Positions 1 through 7,322 of a stretch of DNA of 64,000 nucleotides are shown piece by piece (position 1 is the stretch's first letter; the number at the start of each line of letters is the position of its first letter). The position numbers and the translations under genes are program-made. Origin of the DNA: an uncultured Alphaproteobacteria bacterium (GTDB taxonomy: Bacteria > Pseudomonadota > Alphaproteobacteria > HIMB59 > GCA-002718135). The stretch is from the NCBI GenBank assembly GCA_902610845.1, contig CACLXJ010000005.1, positions 1 through 64,000 of the forward strand, given 5' to 3'. Under the pieces are notes generated by a model. It saw only the letters and a list, made by a program, of their open reading frames with translations, was not told the DNA's origin and ran no database searches.

Positions 1-1190
1 GGTAACTTACTTGGCTTCTCAATCCAACCAACAAATGGTGTAATAATGAAGAAAAAACCAAAGTAGTAAAGTAAACCCACTCTTGCAATTAAAAGATATA
101 AACCTTCAGCAGGAAGCATACCTACATAACCTAATGCGAAAAAATTAACAAAAAAGCCCATCATAAACCACTTATATATTGGTCTGTAATTACAGCTTCT
201 TACTTTTGATCTATCTAACCAAGGTAAAACAAATAAAATTGCAATTGCACCAAACATCAAAAGAACTCCTCCAAGTTTATCGGGTACGGCTCTTAAAATT
301 GCATAAAAAGGAGCAAGATACCAATTTGGTACGATATGTGCAGGGGTAACAAGTGGATCTGCAGGTATATAATTATCAACTTCTGACATCAAGTTTGGTC
401 CAAAAAATATTACTGCAGATAAGGCAACTCCAAAGGCGCACATTGCAACAGTATCTTTAATTAACATATAAGGAAAAAAGTTTACCGAGTCGTTGTTAGT
501 TTTAATATCAATTCCATCAGGGTTATTTGAGCCATGAACATGGACGGCGGCAACGTGTAATCCTACAACACCAAAAATAACAAAAGGTAAAACATAATGA
601 AGGGCAAAGAAACGGTTTAATGTGGCATTACCAACATTGTAATCACCGAGAAGCCATGTTTTTAGTCCTTCACCAATAAATGGTATAGCACTAAATAAAT
701 TAGTTATAACTGTTGCTCCCCAATAAGACATTTGTCCCCACGGTAAAGTGTAACCAAGAAAAGAAGTTGCCATCATTAATAAAAATATGAATACACCTAA
801 AATCCAATTAAGTTCTCTTGGATATTTGTAGGAACCAAAATACATTGCCCTTACAATATGAATATAAACTATAATAAAGAAAAAGGATGCTCCATTAGAA
901 TGAATATACCTCATTAACCAACCGTAATTCACATCTCGCATTATTCTTTCAACACTATCAAATGCCATATCGGTGTGTGGTGTGTAATTCATTGCAAGGA
1001 ATATTCCACTCACAATCATTGTAACAAGTGTAATTGTTGCTAGTGCACCAAAACTCCAAAAATAATTGCAATTTTTAGGCATTGGATAATCACCGTATTC
1101 TTTTTTGAAATAAGAAATAATTGGAAGACGAAATTCTATCCAGTTAAGGACAGGATTTTTAAATTGATGTACTTTTCTATTCTTATCCAT
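1..1190 (-). CDS. petB: Cytochrome b subunit of the bc1 complex (partial, runs off left edge)
   Basis: This is the cytochrome b subunit of ubiquinol:cytochrome c reductase, an inner-membrane protein carrying hemes bL and bH and both quinone sites. The ORF track omits it because its 3' end lies outside the window; about 396 codons are visible from the ATG at 1190. The expected heme-ligand histidines are present at residues 97, 111, 198 and 212, with multiple hydrophobic helices between. The Qo-site motif normally reading PEWY reads PNWY here (Asn at residue 289), in an otherwise well conserved segment (TPAHIVPNWY). It starts 2 nt after the petA stop, so the two are one operon; petC would be expected beyond the left edge. 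Family assignment is secure; the consequence of the Asn is unknown. Confidence 0.95.
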   Translation of the reverse strand, partial: MDKNRKVHQFKNPVLNWIEFRLPIISYFKKEYGDYPMPKNCNYFWSFGALATITLVTMIVSGIFLAMNYTPHTDMAFDSVERIMRDVNYGWLMRYIHSNGASFFFIIVYIHIVRAMYFGSYKYPRELNWILGVFIFLLMMATSFLGYTLPWGQMSYWGATVITNLFSAIPFIGEGLKTWLLGDYNVGNATLNRFFALHYVLPFVIFGVVGLHVAAVHVHGSNNPDGIDIKTNNDSVNFFPYMLIKDTVAMCAFGVALSAVIFFGPNLMSEVDNYIPADPLVTPAHIVPNWYLAPFYAILRAVPDKLGGVLLMFGAIAILFVLPWLDRSKVRSCNYRPIYKWFMMGFFVNFFALGYVGMLPAEGLYLLIARVGLLYYFGFFFIITPFVGWIEKPSKL

Positions 1191-1192
1191 AG

Positions 1193-1720
1193 TTATCCAA
1201 TCTTTATAGTGTTATCATTTAAAAAAGCATAGGGCGGAACGTCCAAGTTTTTAGGTGCTGGCCCTTTTCTTATTCTTCCTGATGTATCATAATGTGAACC
1301 GTGACATGGGCAATACCAACCATCATACTCACCTTTCATATCTGAAACTTTCTGACCAAGTGGAACACAACCTAAGTGTGTGCATACTCCTACTAAAACT
1401 AACCATTCCTCTTTTTGCACTCTATCAGCATCATCTTCTGGATCTCTTAAATCAGAAGCTTGAACCATTTTTGCAGCATCTATCTCTTCCTTTGTTCTTT
1501 TTTTTATGAAAACTGGCTTTCCACGCCATTTTATAGTTATACTTTGGCCTTCTTCAATAGCACTAATATCTACTTCTGTAGATCCCGCTGCCAAAGTATC
1601 CTCTGCTGGACTCATACTTTTTAGAAATGGCCATATAAATGCAGCTGTGCCTACAGCACCAAGTGTTACAGTGCTTAGTTGAAGGAAATCTCTTCTCTTA
1701 TTTTTGGGTTTTTTAGCCAT
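1193..1720 (-). CDS. petA: Rieske iron-sulfur subunit of the bc1 complex
   Basis: This is the Rieske [2Fe-2S] protein that passes electrons from ubiquinol to cytochrome c1 on the periplasmic side. The 175-residue length is normal. The N-terminus has a twin-arginine motif (RRDFLQ, residues 9-14) followed by a hydrophobic segment to about residue 33, fitting an uncleaved Tat anchor. Cluster ligands are visible as CTHLGC (C113, H115) and CPCHGSH (C137, H140), with C118 and C139 available for the conserved disulfide. The gene is first in a minus-strand operon with petB and is divergent from trmL across a 94-nt gap that must hold both promoters. Confidence 0.97.
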   Translation of the reverse strand: MAKKPKNKRRDFLQLSTVTLGAVGTAAFIWPFLKSMSPAEDTLAAGSTEVDISAIEEGQSITIKWRGKPVFIKKRTKEEIDAAKMVQASDLRDPEDDADRVQKEEWLVLVGVCTHLGCVPLGQKVSDMKGEYDGWYCPCHGSHYDTSGRIRKGPAPKNLDVPPYAFLNDNTIKIG

Positions 1721-1814
1721 TTTTTATGTTTTTGTTATATATGAATTAATAAAAAAAATACTGAATATATATGTGCCAGCGTGACGCAAGGTTATCATAA
1801 TATAGTATAAATTT

Positions 1815-2261
1815 ATGAGAATTGCACTCTTTGAACCTGATATTCCTCAAAATGCTGGAAACATATTTAGACTAGGTGCCTGTCTTGGAATACCAATAGA
1901 TATAATAGAGCCAGCTGGCTTTGTGATTGATGATAAAAGACTAAAAAGAGCATCAATGGATTATTTTGATTATCTTGATCTCACAAAACATTTGAGTTGG
2001 GATAAATTTAAAGAATGGTCAAAAGAAAATTCTTATAGATTAATTTTGCTTACAACAAAAAGTCAAAAAAGTTATTTTGATTATAAATTTCAATCAAATG
2101 ATATTATTTTATTTGGAAGAGAAAGTGCGGGAGTGCCTGAGTTTATTCATGAATCAGTAAATGAAAGATTAACTATACCAATGATAAAAGGGCCTAGATC
2201 GATTAATCTTAGTAGTTCAGTTGCTATTGTAGCTGGTGAAATGTTACGTCAATTAACTTAA
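1815..2261 (+). CDS. trmL: tRNA (cytidine(34)-2'-O)-methyltransferase (SPOUT family)
   Basis: This small SPOUT-fold enzyme methylates the ribose of the wobble nucleotide in certain leucine tRNAs. At 148 residues it has TrmL length. The N-terminus (MRIALFEPDIPQNAGNIFRL) and the SAM-binding trefoil-knot motifs (FGRESAGVPE near residue 101 and a conserved SINLSSSVAIV at about 129-139) are characteristic. It is transcribed alone and divergently from petA. Its TAA stop interlocks with the pirin stop on the other strand in a 4-nt TTAA overlap, so there is no room for an intrinsic terminator. Confidence 0.93.
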   Translation: MRIALFEPDIPQNAGNIFRLGACLGIPIDIIEPAGFVIDDKRLKRASMDYFDYLDLTKHLSWDKFKEWSKENSYRLILLTTKSQKSYFDYKFQSNDIILFGRESAGVPEFIHESVNERLTIPMIKGPRSINLSSSVAIVAGEMLRQLT

Positions 2262-3115
2262 GTTAAGCTTCCCATCTTGCCATCTTGATAGTCCATCATT
2301 GCTTGCTTGATTTCTCCTTCAGAATTTGCCACAAAAGGACCATAACGTGCTACAGGTTCTTTAAGCGGCTTACCTGCTAAAACTAGGTAGGATCCTTTTT
2401 CTGATATTGACGTGAGTTGAATCTCATTACTTGACTGATCAAAGTAAATCATATCACCTTTATTAGCGATTTTATCTTCCTCGTTAAATTGTAATTGACC
2501 ATCGATAATATAGATCATAAGATTTTGTTCTTTATCAACATTAAACTTTGTCATATCTGGTTTTGAAAATTGAATATCAAATATTGATACAGGTGAATAT
2601 GTTTGAACTTTGGATTTGGTTCCATTTATTTCACCCACAAGAACTTTAATTTCTATATTTGCATTTTCAGATACTGTTGGAATAGTGTTTCTTTTAATAT
2701 GTTGATACCAAGGTTTAACTTTTTTATTTTTTTGTGGAAGGTTTACCCAAATTTGTAATCCTTGCATGACACCTCCACTCTTCTTAAATTTTTCAGTTAC
2801 TAATTCAGAGTGAATTAAACCTGATCCAGTTGTCATCCATTGTACATCACCAGTTTCAATTTCTGCCTGTCCTCCAAATGAGTCTCTATGTTCTACTTCA
2901 CCACCAAGCATGTAAGTAATTGCCTCAAATCCACAATGAGGATGTGCTGGTACCCCGGTTGCACCTCCCGGTTCATAATTAATTGGGCCGAAATGATCAA
3001 AAAGAAGAAATGGATCATTTTCTCTCATTCCGGGGACAGGGAAAGCTCTCGTTACAGGTATCCCGTCACCCTCGAAAGTCTTCATACACTCTTTAATTTC
3101 TATTATTTTTCTCAT
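2258..3115 (-). CDS. Pirin family protein (bicupin)
   Basis: A 285-residue pirin-type double cupin. The N-terminal cupin shows the metal-binding set PAHPHCGFEAITYMLGGEVEHRDSFG, with histidines and a glutamate in the usual order; the C-terminal cupin spans about residues 175-270. Family members have been linked to quercetin dioxygenase activity and to control of pyruvate metabolism, but the physiological role in this lineage cannot be read from sequence. It is monocistronic, converging with trmL and divergent from the Cys-rich micro-ORF across 43 nt. Confidence 0.9.
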   Translation of the reverse strand: MRKIIEIKECMKTFEGDGIPVTRAFPVPGMRENDPFLLFDHFGPINYEPGGATGVPAHPHCGFEAITYMLGGEVEHRDSFGGQAEIETGDVQWMTTGSGLIHSELVTEKFKKSGGVMQGLQIWVNLPQKNKKVKPWYQHIKRNTIPTVSENANIEIKVLVGEINGTKSKVQTYSPVSIFDIQFSKPDMTKFNVDKEQNLMIYIIDGQLQFNEEDKIANKGDMIYFDQSSNEIQLTSISEKGSYLVLAGKPLKEPVARYGPFVANSEGEIKQAMMDYQDGKMGSLT

Positions 3116-3158
3116 AAATTTGTTTAAAAATTATTGAGATATAGATATAGGTATCATT

Positions 3159-3242
3159 ATGAAAAATCAAAATCCAAACCCACCAAAGTGTGGTTGCAGT
3201 TGTAGCTGTTGCTGTACTTGCGAAGGTGGAGGGTGCTGTTAG
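3159..3242 (+). CDS. 27-residue Cys-rich micro-ORF, possible metal-binding peptide
   Basis: This candidate gene is too short for the ORF track. ATG at 3159 is preceded by an AGG Shine-Dalgarno-like element (3149-3151) at 7 nt spacing. The predicted peptide is 27 residues with nine cysteines in the last 17 (KCGCSCSCCCTCEGGGCC), starting with a hydrophilic Asn/Pro-rich stretch. The density of Cys-X-Cys and Cys-Cys pairs resembles a metallothionein-like chelator, and the next gene is the zinc-binding protein gene znuA (convergent). I do not recognise a family. It could also be a leader peptide sensing cysteine or metal status, a RiPP precursor, or a fortuitous ORF. A hairpin covers its stop codon. 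Expression is unproven. Confidence 0.5.
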   Translation: MKNQNPNPPKCGCSCSCCCTCEGGGCC

Positions 3243-3253
3243 TTAACACCCTC
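3229..3253 (+). terminator. Hairpin over the micro-ORF stop codon
   Basis: GAGGGTG (3229-3235) and CACCCTC (3247-3253) form a perfect 7-bp, GC-rich stem with an 11-nt loop containing the TAG stop of the Cys-rich micro-ORF. It lies between the convergent micro-ORF and znuA. The following bases are A/T mixed rather than a clean T-run, so it may serve as a weak or Rho-assisted terminator or as a 3'-end stabiliser rather than a classical intrinsic terminator. GC-rich stems are rare in this AT-rich window. Confidence 0.45.
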
Positions 3254-3282
3254 AATTTAAATTTAATATTTAAAATATATTT

Positions 3283-4437
3283 CTAACAACCTTTAAGTTC
3301 ATTTCCTAAGTTTTGTATTAACTTAAAATAAAGATCTTTATTTGAGTCAATATTAGCACCTAGAGGATCAAAAACTCCTGTTTTGATATTCATGTCTTCA
3401 GCAATTGTTGTAATTATCTTTGGATTGAACTGTGGTTCAGAAAAGATACATTTAATTCCTCTATCCTTAATTACATCTTGAATATCAGCAATCTGTTTAG
3501 CACCAGGTAAAACATCCGTGTTCAAAGTAAGCGCTCCAGCAGCTCTAGTTTCAAATCTTTCTTCAAAGTATTGATAAGCATCATGGAAGACAACAAACTT
3601 TGCATCTTTATTTATTTCTTTTTCAATATCCTTAACTAATTGATCTAGTGCTTGAATTGTAGCTTGTGCATTAGCTTCATATTTATCCTTATTTGCTGGA
3701 TCTAAATCACTTAACTCATGAGCAATTTCATGAACCATTTCTTTTGCATTCATTGGATCTAACCAAATGTGAGCATCAAATTCACCATGTGCATGACCGT
3801 GATCGTCGTGTCCACTGTGATCATCATGGTCATCGTGATCATCATGGTCATCGTGATCATCATGGTCATCGTGATCATCATGGTCGTCATGGTCATCATG
3901 GTCATCATGGTCATCGTGATCATCATGGTCGTCATGGTCATCATGCTCATCGTGATCATCATGATCATCATGGTCATCGTGATCATCATGATCTTCATGG
4001 TCATCGTGATCATCATGATCGTCATGGTCATCATGATCGTCATGGTCATCGTGATCTTCAAAAATTGATTCTTCTCTAAACTTCAATTTATTAATACTTT
4101 CAACTTCCATGAACTCTATAACTTCTGCATTTTTGACAATTGACTCAAGAGGTCTTTCCATGAACGTTTCTATACTTTCACCAACCCAGAATATGATATC
4201 TGCTTCTTCTAAAAGTTTGGCATGAGAAGGTTTTAATGTAAAACTATGGGGGGAAGTACTTCCTTCAATTATAAGTGCTGGTTCACCTACACCATCCATT
4301 ACATTCGCAATTAGTGAATGAAGTGGTTTAATTGTAGTTACAACTTTTAATTCTGCTCTTACAGCTGAAGTTGCAACTAAAATTGATGAAAAGAAAAATA
4401 CTTTCAAAAGCATCAAAAAAATGTTGTTTTGTCTCAT
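3283..4437 (-). CDS. znuA: Periplasmic zinc-binding protein of the Znu ABC transporter with giant His/Asp loop
   Basis: This is the solute-binding protein that captures periplasmic Zn2+ for ZnuBC. A signal peptide covers about residues 1-28 (cleavage near AVRA). Cluster A-1/SBP_bac_9 features are present: the zinc-ligand histidine in STSPHSF (H64), a second in DAHIWLDP (H223), and a third in VFHDAYQY. Between the first and second ligands sits an 81-residue run of 27 consecutive x-[DE]-H triplets (residues 127-207), then SGHDDHGHAHG. Charged His loops occur in ZnuA proteins but are usually much shorter; this one inflates the protein to 384 residues. The gene is divergent from znuCB-zur across a Zur-type operator. 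Confidence 0.95.
   Translation of the reverse strand: MRQNNIFLMLLKVFFFSSILVATSAVRAELKVVTTIKPLHSLIANVMDGVGEPALIIEGSTSPHSFTLKPSHAKLLEEADIIFWVGESIETFMERPLESIVKNAEVIEFMEVESINKLKFREESIFEDHDDHDDHDDHDDHDDHDDHEDHDDHDDHDDHDDHDEHDDHDDHDDHDDHDDHDDHDDHDDHDDHDDHDDHDDHDDHDDHSGHDDHGHAHGEFDAHIWLDPMNAKEMVHEIAHELSDLDPANKDKYEANAQATIQALDQLVKDIEKEINKDAKFVVFHDAYQYFEERFETRAAGALTLNTDVLPGAKQIADIQDVIKDRGIKCIFSEPQFNPKIITTIAEDMNIKTGVFDPLGANIDSNKDLYFKLIQNLGNELKGC
3808..4059 (-). repeat. In-frame His/Asp codon repeat within znuA
   Basis: A 9-nt coding unit (two Asp or Glu codons plus a His codon) is repeated 27 times without interruption, then continues into a short degenerate tail. At DNA level an 18-nt higher-order unit made of GATCATCATGGTCATCGT recurs in its left part, and codon variants (GAC/GAT, CAC/CAT) are shuffled. 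This fits expansion by replication slippage and recombination with selection for the amino acids. All overlapping ORFs listed in the track here are shadows of the repeat. Confidence 0.95.
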
Positions 4438-4476
4438 AAAAAATGTTCCTATTAATAATTAAGTCTGTTAATGAAC

Positions 4477-4494
4477 GTAATGTTATAATATTAC
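4477..4494. promoter_or_regulatory. Zur-type operator between znuA and znuCB-zur
   Basis: The 18-nt sequence GTAATGTTATAATATTAC is a near-perfect palindrome (one mismatched pair between its half-sites) in the 79-nt gap between divergent znuA and znuC. It resembles the TGTTATA-centred Zur boxes known in alphaproteobacteria. It contains a TATAAT hexamer that could be the -10 element for znuC, so repressor binding would block the promoter directly. The presence of a zur gene in the znuCB operon supports the assignment and implies autoregulation. Confidence 0.75.
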
Positions 4495-4516
4495 ATTTTA
4501 GATTGTAAATATAAAA

Positions 4517-5260
4517 ATGAATGAAAATAATAGTTTATTGGTAAGATTAAAAGATTGCGGTGTCCAAAAATCTTCAAAATGGATTGTAAAAGGTATCTCT
4601 CTTGAGATTCATAAGGGCAAAATTGTAACCTTGATTGGCCCAAATGGCTCAGGAAAAACAACTACCGCTAAAATGGCACTTAATATTCTAAAATCAAATG
4701 AAGGTTCAATTGAAAATTATTCAACAAAAATGGCATATGTTCCACAAAAAATTAGTATTGATTGGACTATGCCCCTTCGAGTTATAGATTTTATGAATCT
4801 AACAAGTCATATTAATAAAGATGAAATTATTGAAGCTTTAGAATTAACAGGGGTTCAGCATTTAATATACAATGAGATTCATAACTTATCTGGTGGGGAA
4901 TTTCAGAGAGTTTTAATCGCAAGAGCAATTGCTAAAAAACCAGATCTACTTGTTTTAGATGAACCTGTGCAGGGAGTAGATTTTAATGGAGAGATAGCTC
5001 TATACAATCTTATAAAAGAAATTTGTACCAAATTTAATTGTGGCATCCTTCTTATATCTCATGATCTCCATTTTGTTATGTCTGCAACAGATCATGTAAT
5101 TTGTTTAAATGGTCACATTTGTTGTTCTGGATCACCTAAATCAATAGTAAAAAATTCTTCCTACATAGAATTATTTGGAGAACATAATGCTGCTACCTTA
5201 TCACTCTATCAACATGAACATGATCATTCACATCAGACAGATGGGAGTGTTAAAAATTAA
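4517..5260 (+). CDS. znuC: Zinc ABC transporter ATP-binding protein
   Basis: This is the cytoplasmic ATPase of the ZnuABC high-affinity zinc importer. Walker A is GPNGSGKTT (residues 41-49), the ABC signature LSGGE (124-128) and Walker B LLVLDEP (144-150). The C-terminal tail is His-rich (HEHDHSHQ), which could bind zinc on the cytoplasmic side. Its stop codon overlaps the znuB start by one nucleotide (TAATG), indicating translational coupling. Regulation by Zur at the upstream palindrome is likely. Confidence 0.95.
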   Translation: MNENNSLLVRLKDCGVQKSSKWIVKGISLEIHKGKIVTLIGPNGSGKTTTAKMALNILKSNEGSIENYSTKMAYVPQKISIDWTMPLRVIDFMNLTSHINKDEIIEALELTGVQHLIYNEIHNLSGGEFQRVLIARAIAKKPDLLVLDEPVQGVDFNGEIALYNLIKEICTKFNCGILLISHDLHFVMSATDHVICLNGHICCSGSPKSIVKNSSYIELFGEHNAATLSLYQHEHDHSHQTDGSVKN

Positions 5261-6066
5261 TGTTTGATGATTTTTTTATTCGTGCACTTGTTGCAGGGGT
5301 TGGTATAGCTATTGTTGCTGGACCACTTGGATGCTTAGTTATCTGGAGGAGGTTATCATATTTTGGTGACACCTTATCTCACTCAGCCCTTTTAGGAGTA
5401 ACATTAGCATACTCATTTAGTTTAAATATTGCTTTTTCTGTGTTTGTAATATCAGCTGTTGTTGCTTTACTTCTTGTGAGCTTACAAAAAAGAACAAAAC
5501 TAGCTGGCGATTCTTTACTTGGACTTCTTGCTCACTCAACACTTGCCATCGGTTTAGTATTGATTGGTTTTTTATCTTATATCCGATTTGATCTCATGGG
5601 ATTATTATTTGGCGATATTCTTGCAGTAACAACTGCAGACATTGGTTTAGTTTGGATAGGTGGAAGCATAATATTAATTATCTTATATTTTATTTGGAAA
5701 TCTTTATTTTCAGCAACTGTAAATTATGATTTGTCAGCTGCTGAAGGTATGCGGCCGGAAGTTTCTAATTTTATATTTACCCTTTTATTGGCAGGAGTAA
5801 TTGCTTTGTCTATTAAAATGATTGGAGCACTATTAATTACAGGTTTACTTTTAATTCCTGCGGCTATTGCCAGGAACATTAGCAACAGTCCTAGACAAAT
5901 GATTGTTATCGCAATCTTATCAGGTATTTTATCAGTAGTAGTTGGATTATTTGCTTCTTTAGAAATAAATACTTCTTCAGGACCTTCAATAATAGTGGTG
6001 GCTTTAATACTTTTCATTATTTCATTGGTTCCTCTTGAAATTAAGGGTCAGTTGCAAAAACGATAG
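5260..6066 (+). CDS. znuB: Zinc ABC transporter permease
   Basis: This is the inner-membrane permease of ZnuABC (ABC-3 family), 268 residues, with about seven or eight hydrophobic segments. The early LVIWRRLSYFGDTLSHSALLG stretch is the well conserved family segment, and the C-terminal half contains the GALLITGLLLIPAAIA segment. It is coupled to znuC by start/stop overlap and followed 19 nt later by zur. Manganese or iron specificity cannot be excluded by sequence, but the His-rich ZnuA and the Zur neighbour favour zinc. Confidence 0.95.
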   Translation: MFDDFFIRALVAGVGIAIVAGPLGCLVIWRRLSYFGDTLSHSALLGVTLAYSFSLNIAFSVFVISAVVALLLVSLQKRTKLAGDSLLGLLAHSTLAIGLVLIGFLSYIRFDLMGLLFGDILAVTTADIGLVWIGGSIILIILYFIWKSLFSATVNYDLSAAEGMRPEVSNFIFTLLLAGVIALSIKMIGALLITGLLLIPAAIARNISNSPRQMIVIAILSGILSVVVGLFASLEINTSSGPSIIVVALILFIISLVPLEIKGQLQKR

Positions 6067-6085
6067 CAATTTGGTAATCTATAAT

Positions 6086-6490
6086 ATGTCTTTAGAAACT
6101 TTAAACTTAACTAAAAATCAACAAACAGTTCTTGATATTTTAGAAAGCGCATCAGAACCTCTTAAGGCATATACAATCCTTTTTGATATTCAAAAAAAAG
6201 GAATTAAATCTCCTCTTCAAGTTTATAGAGCTTTAGATAAGCTTATTGAAATTGGCAAAGTGCATAAAATAGAAAGTAGAAATTCATATGTTGCTTGTAA
6301 GCATGAAGGTTGTAATGCAAAAAATTCTACGTCTTTTTTGATATGTGAAAACTGTGAAAGCGTTACTGAACTAACTGGAAATAATTTGATTTCTTATTTT
6401 TCAAAACAAGCAGAAAAGAATAACTTCAATTATAAAAAACATAATTTAGAAATATTTGGTTTGTGCGAAAATTGTAAACTAAAAAACTAA
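6086..6490 (+). CDS. zur: Fur-family zinc uptake regulator
   Basis: A 134-residue Fur-family repressor. The start at 6086 (MSLETLNL) is preferred to the track's 6035 start, which would overlap znuB and add 17 non-conserved residues. The N-terminal winged helix covers residues about 10-70; the C-terminal domain has the structural zinc cysteines as CENC (C87, C90) and CENC (C127, C130). Placement directly after znuB and a palindrome before znuC argue for Zur rather than Fur. The TAA stop overlaps the stop of the convergent cca-like gene by 4 nt. Confidence 0.9.
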   Translation: MSLETLNLTKNQQTVLDILESASEPLKAYTILFDIQKKGIKSPLQVYRALDKLIEIGKVHKIESRNSYVACKHEGCNAKNSTSFLICENCESVTELTGNNLISYFSKQAEKNNFNYKKHNLEIFGLCENCKLKN

Positions 6491-7284
6491 TTTATTAAAT
6501 TATCAATCTTATTCAGACATTTATTTAATCCAAGATTGTATTTTGTTCGTATGAAATGCTCTTTAACTATTTCAACCCATTTAAATTTTTGTAACGTTTG
6601 ATGAGATATGTAAAAACAATTTAATGGAAAAGACATATTAAACATTTTTAATATTTCTTGCCTTATTACATCGTTGGTCAACACTGCCAAAGATTCGTGA
6701 ATATATTTTTCTACGATTTTTTGATCACTTAAAGATGTTTTAGGTAAATTAAATAAACCTCTAAATCTAAAGTATCGATAGATTCTTAAGTAATCTTCTT
6801 TTATTCTATCATCTATTTCACCAATAAAAGTAATTTTACTTTCATTTAAATCTGATTGGCCATTGTAATAATCATGTAGTTTATTATTGTTTCCGACATA
6901 TAAAGCATTGAAAGTAAAATCTCTTCTGGCTGAATCTTTTTTCCAGCTGTTGGTGTAAATTACATTTGTATGTCTTCCCATTTGATTAATATCTTCACGT
7001 AAAGTTGTAATTTGTATTTTTCGATTATGAGGATAAGCAATTATAGATCCATATTGAATAGCAAAATCATCATATTCAATATTGTTATCTTTTAGTAATG
7101 ACAAAACATCCTGAGGCTCCAAAGTTGTTGCTGTATCAATATCTTTGATTTCTCTTTCAAGAAGAGCATCTCGTATACATCCTCCTACTAATCGAATTTC
7201 AATATTATTTTCTTCAAATATAGATATTAAAAACTTAACATGCTCCAGATTCAATAAATTCGCTATTTTATTTATTTCCATCAT
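6487..7284 (-). CDS. cca: Short CCA-adding type tRNA nucleotidyltransferase / poly(A) polymerase family protein
   Basis: A class II nucleotidyltransferase. The head domain has LVGGCIRDALL (32-42), the catalytic DID carboxylates (48-50) and RRDFTFNAL (120-128); the neck contains EDYLRIYRYFRF (163-174), where class II enzymes select the base. At 265 residues it is much shorter than the usual roughly 400 and ends soon after the neck, lacking most of the body and tail domains. No frameshift remnant is evident because the stop abuts zur. Function as CCA adding/repair is likely but could be partial. The MM start is ambiguous by one codon. Confidence 0.8.
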   Translation of the reverse strand: MMEINKIANLLNLEHVKFLISIFEENNIEIRLVGGCIRDALLEREIKDIDTATTLEPQDVLSLLKDNNIEYDDFAIQYGSIIAYPHNRKIQITTLREDINQMGRHTNVIYTNSWKKDSARRDFTFNALYVGNNNKLHDYYNGQSDLNESKITFIGEIDDRIKEDYLRIYRYFRFRGLFNLPKTSLSDQKIVEKYIHESLAVLTNDVIRQEILKMFNMSFPLNCFYISHQTLQKFKWVEIVKEHFIRTKYNLGLNKCLNKIDNLIN

Positions 7285-7322
7285 CTAGCTATTTCTTCAA
7301 AACAATTTATATTACAGGAACC

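Noticed and set aside
1-1190. petB as a pseudogene because absent from the ORF track
   Set aside because: The frame is open throughout and simply continues past the window edge.
3808-4059. CRISPR array
   Set aside because: The units are contiguous, in frame and without spacers; it is a coding tandem repeat.
3693-4079. Three overlapping His/Met/Ile-rich ORFs on both strands inside znuA
   Set aside because: They are other reading frames of the 9-nt repeat coding for x-[DE]-H; only the znuA frame has a signal peptide and conserved flanks.
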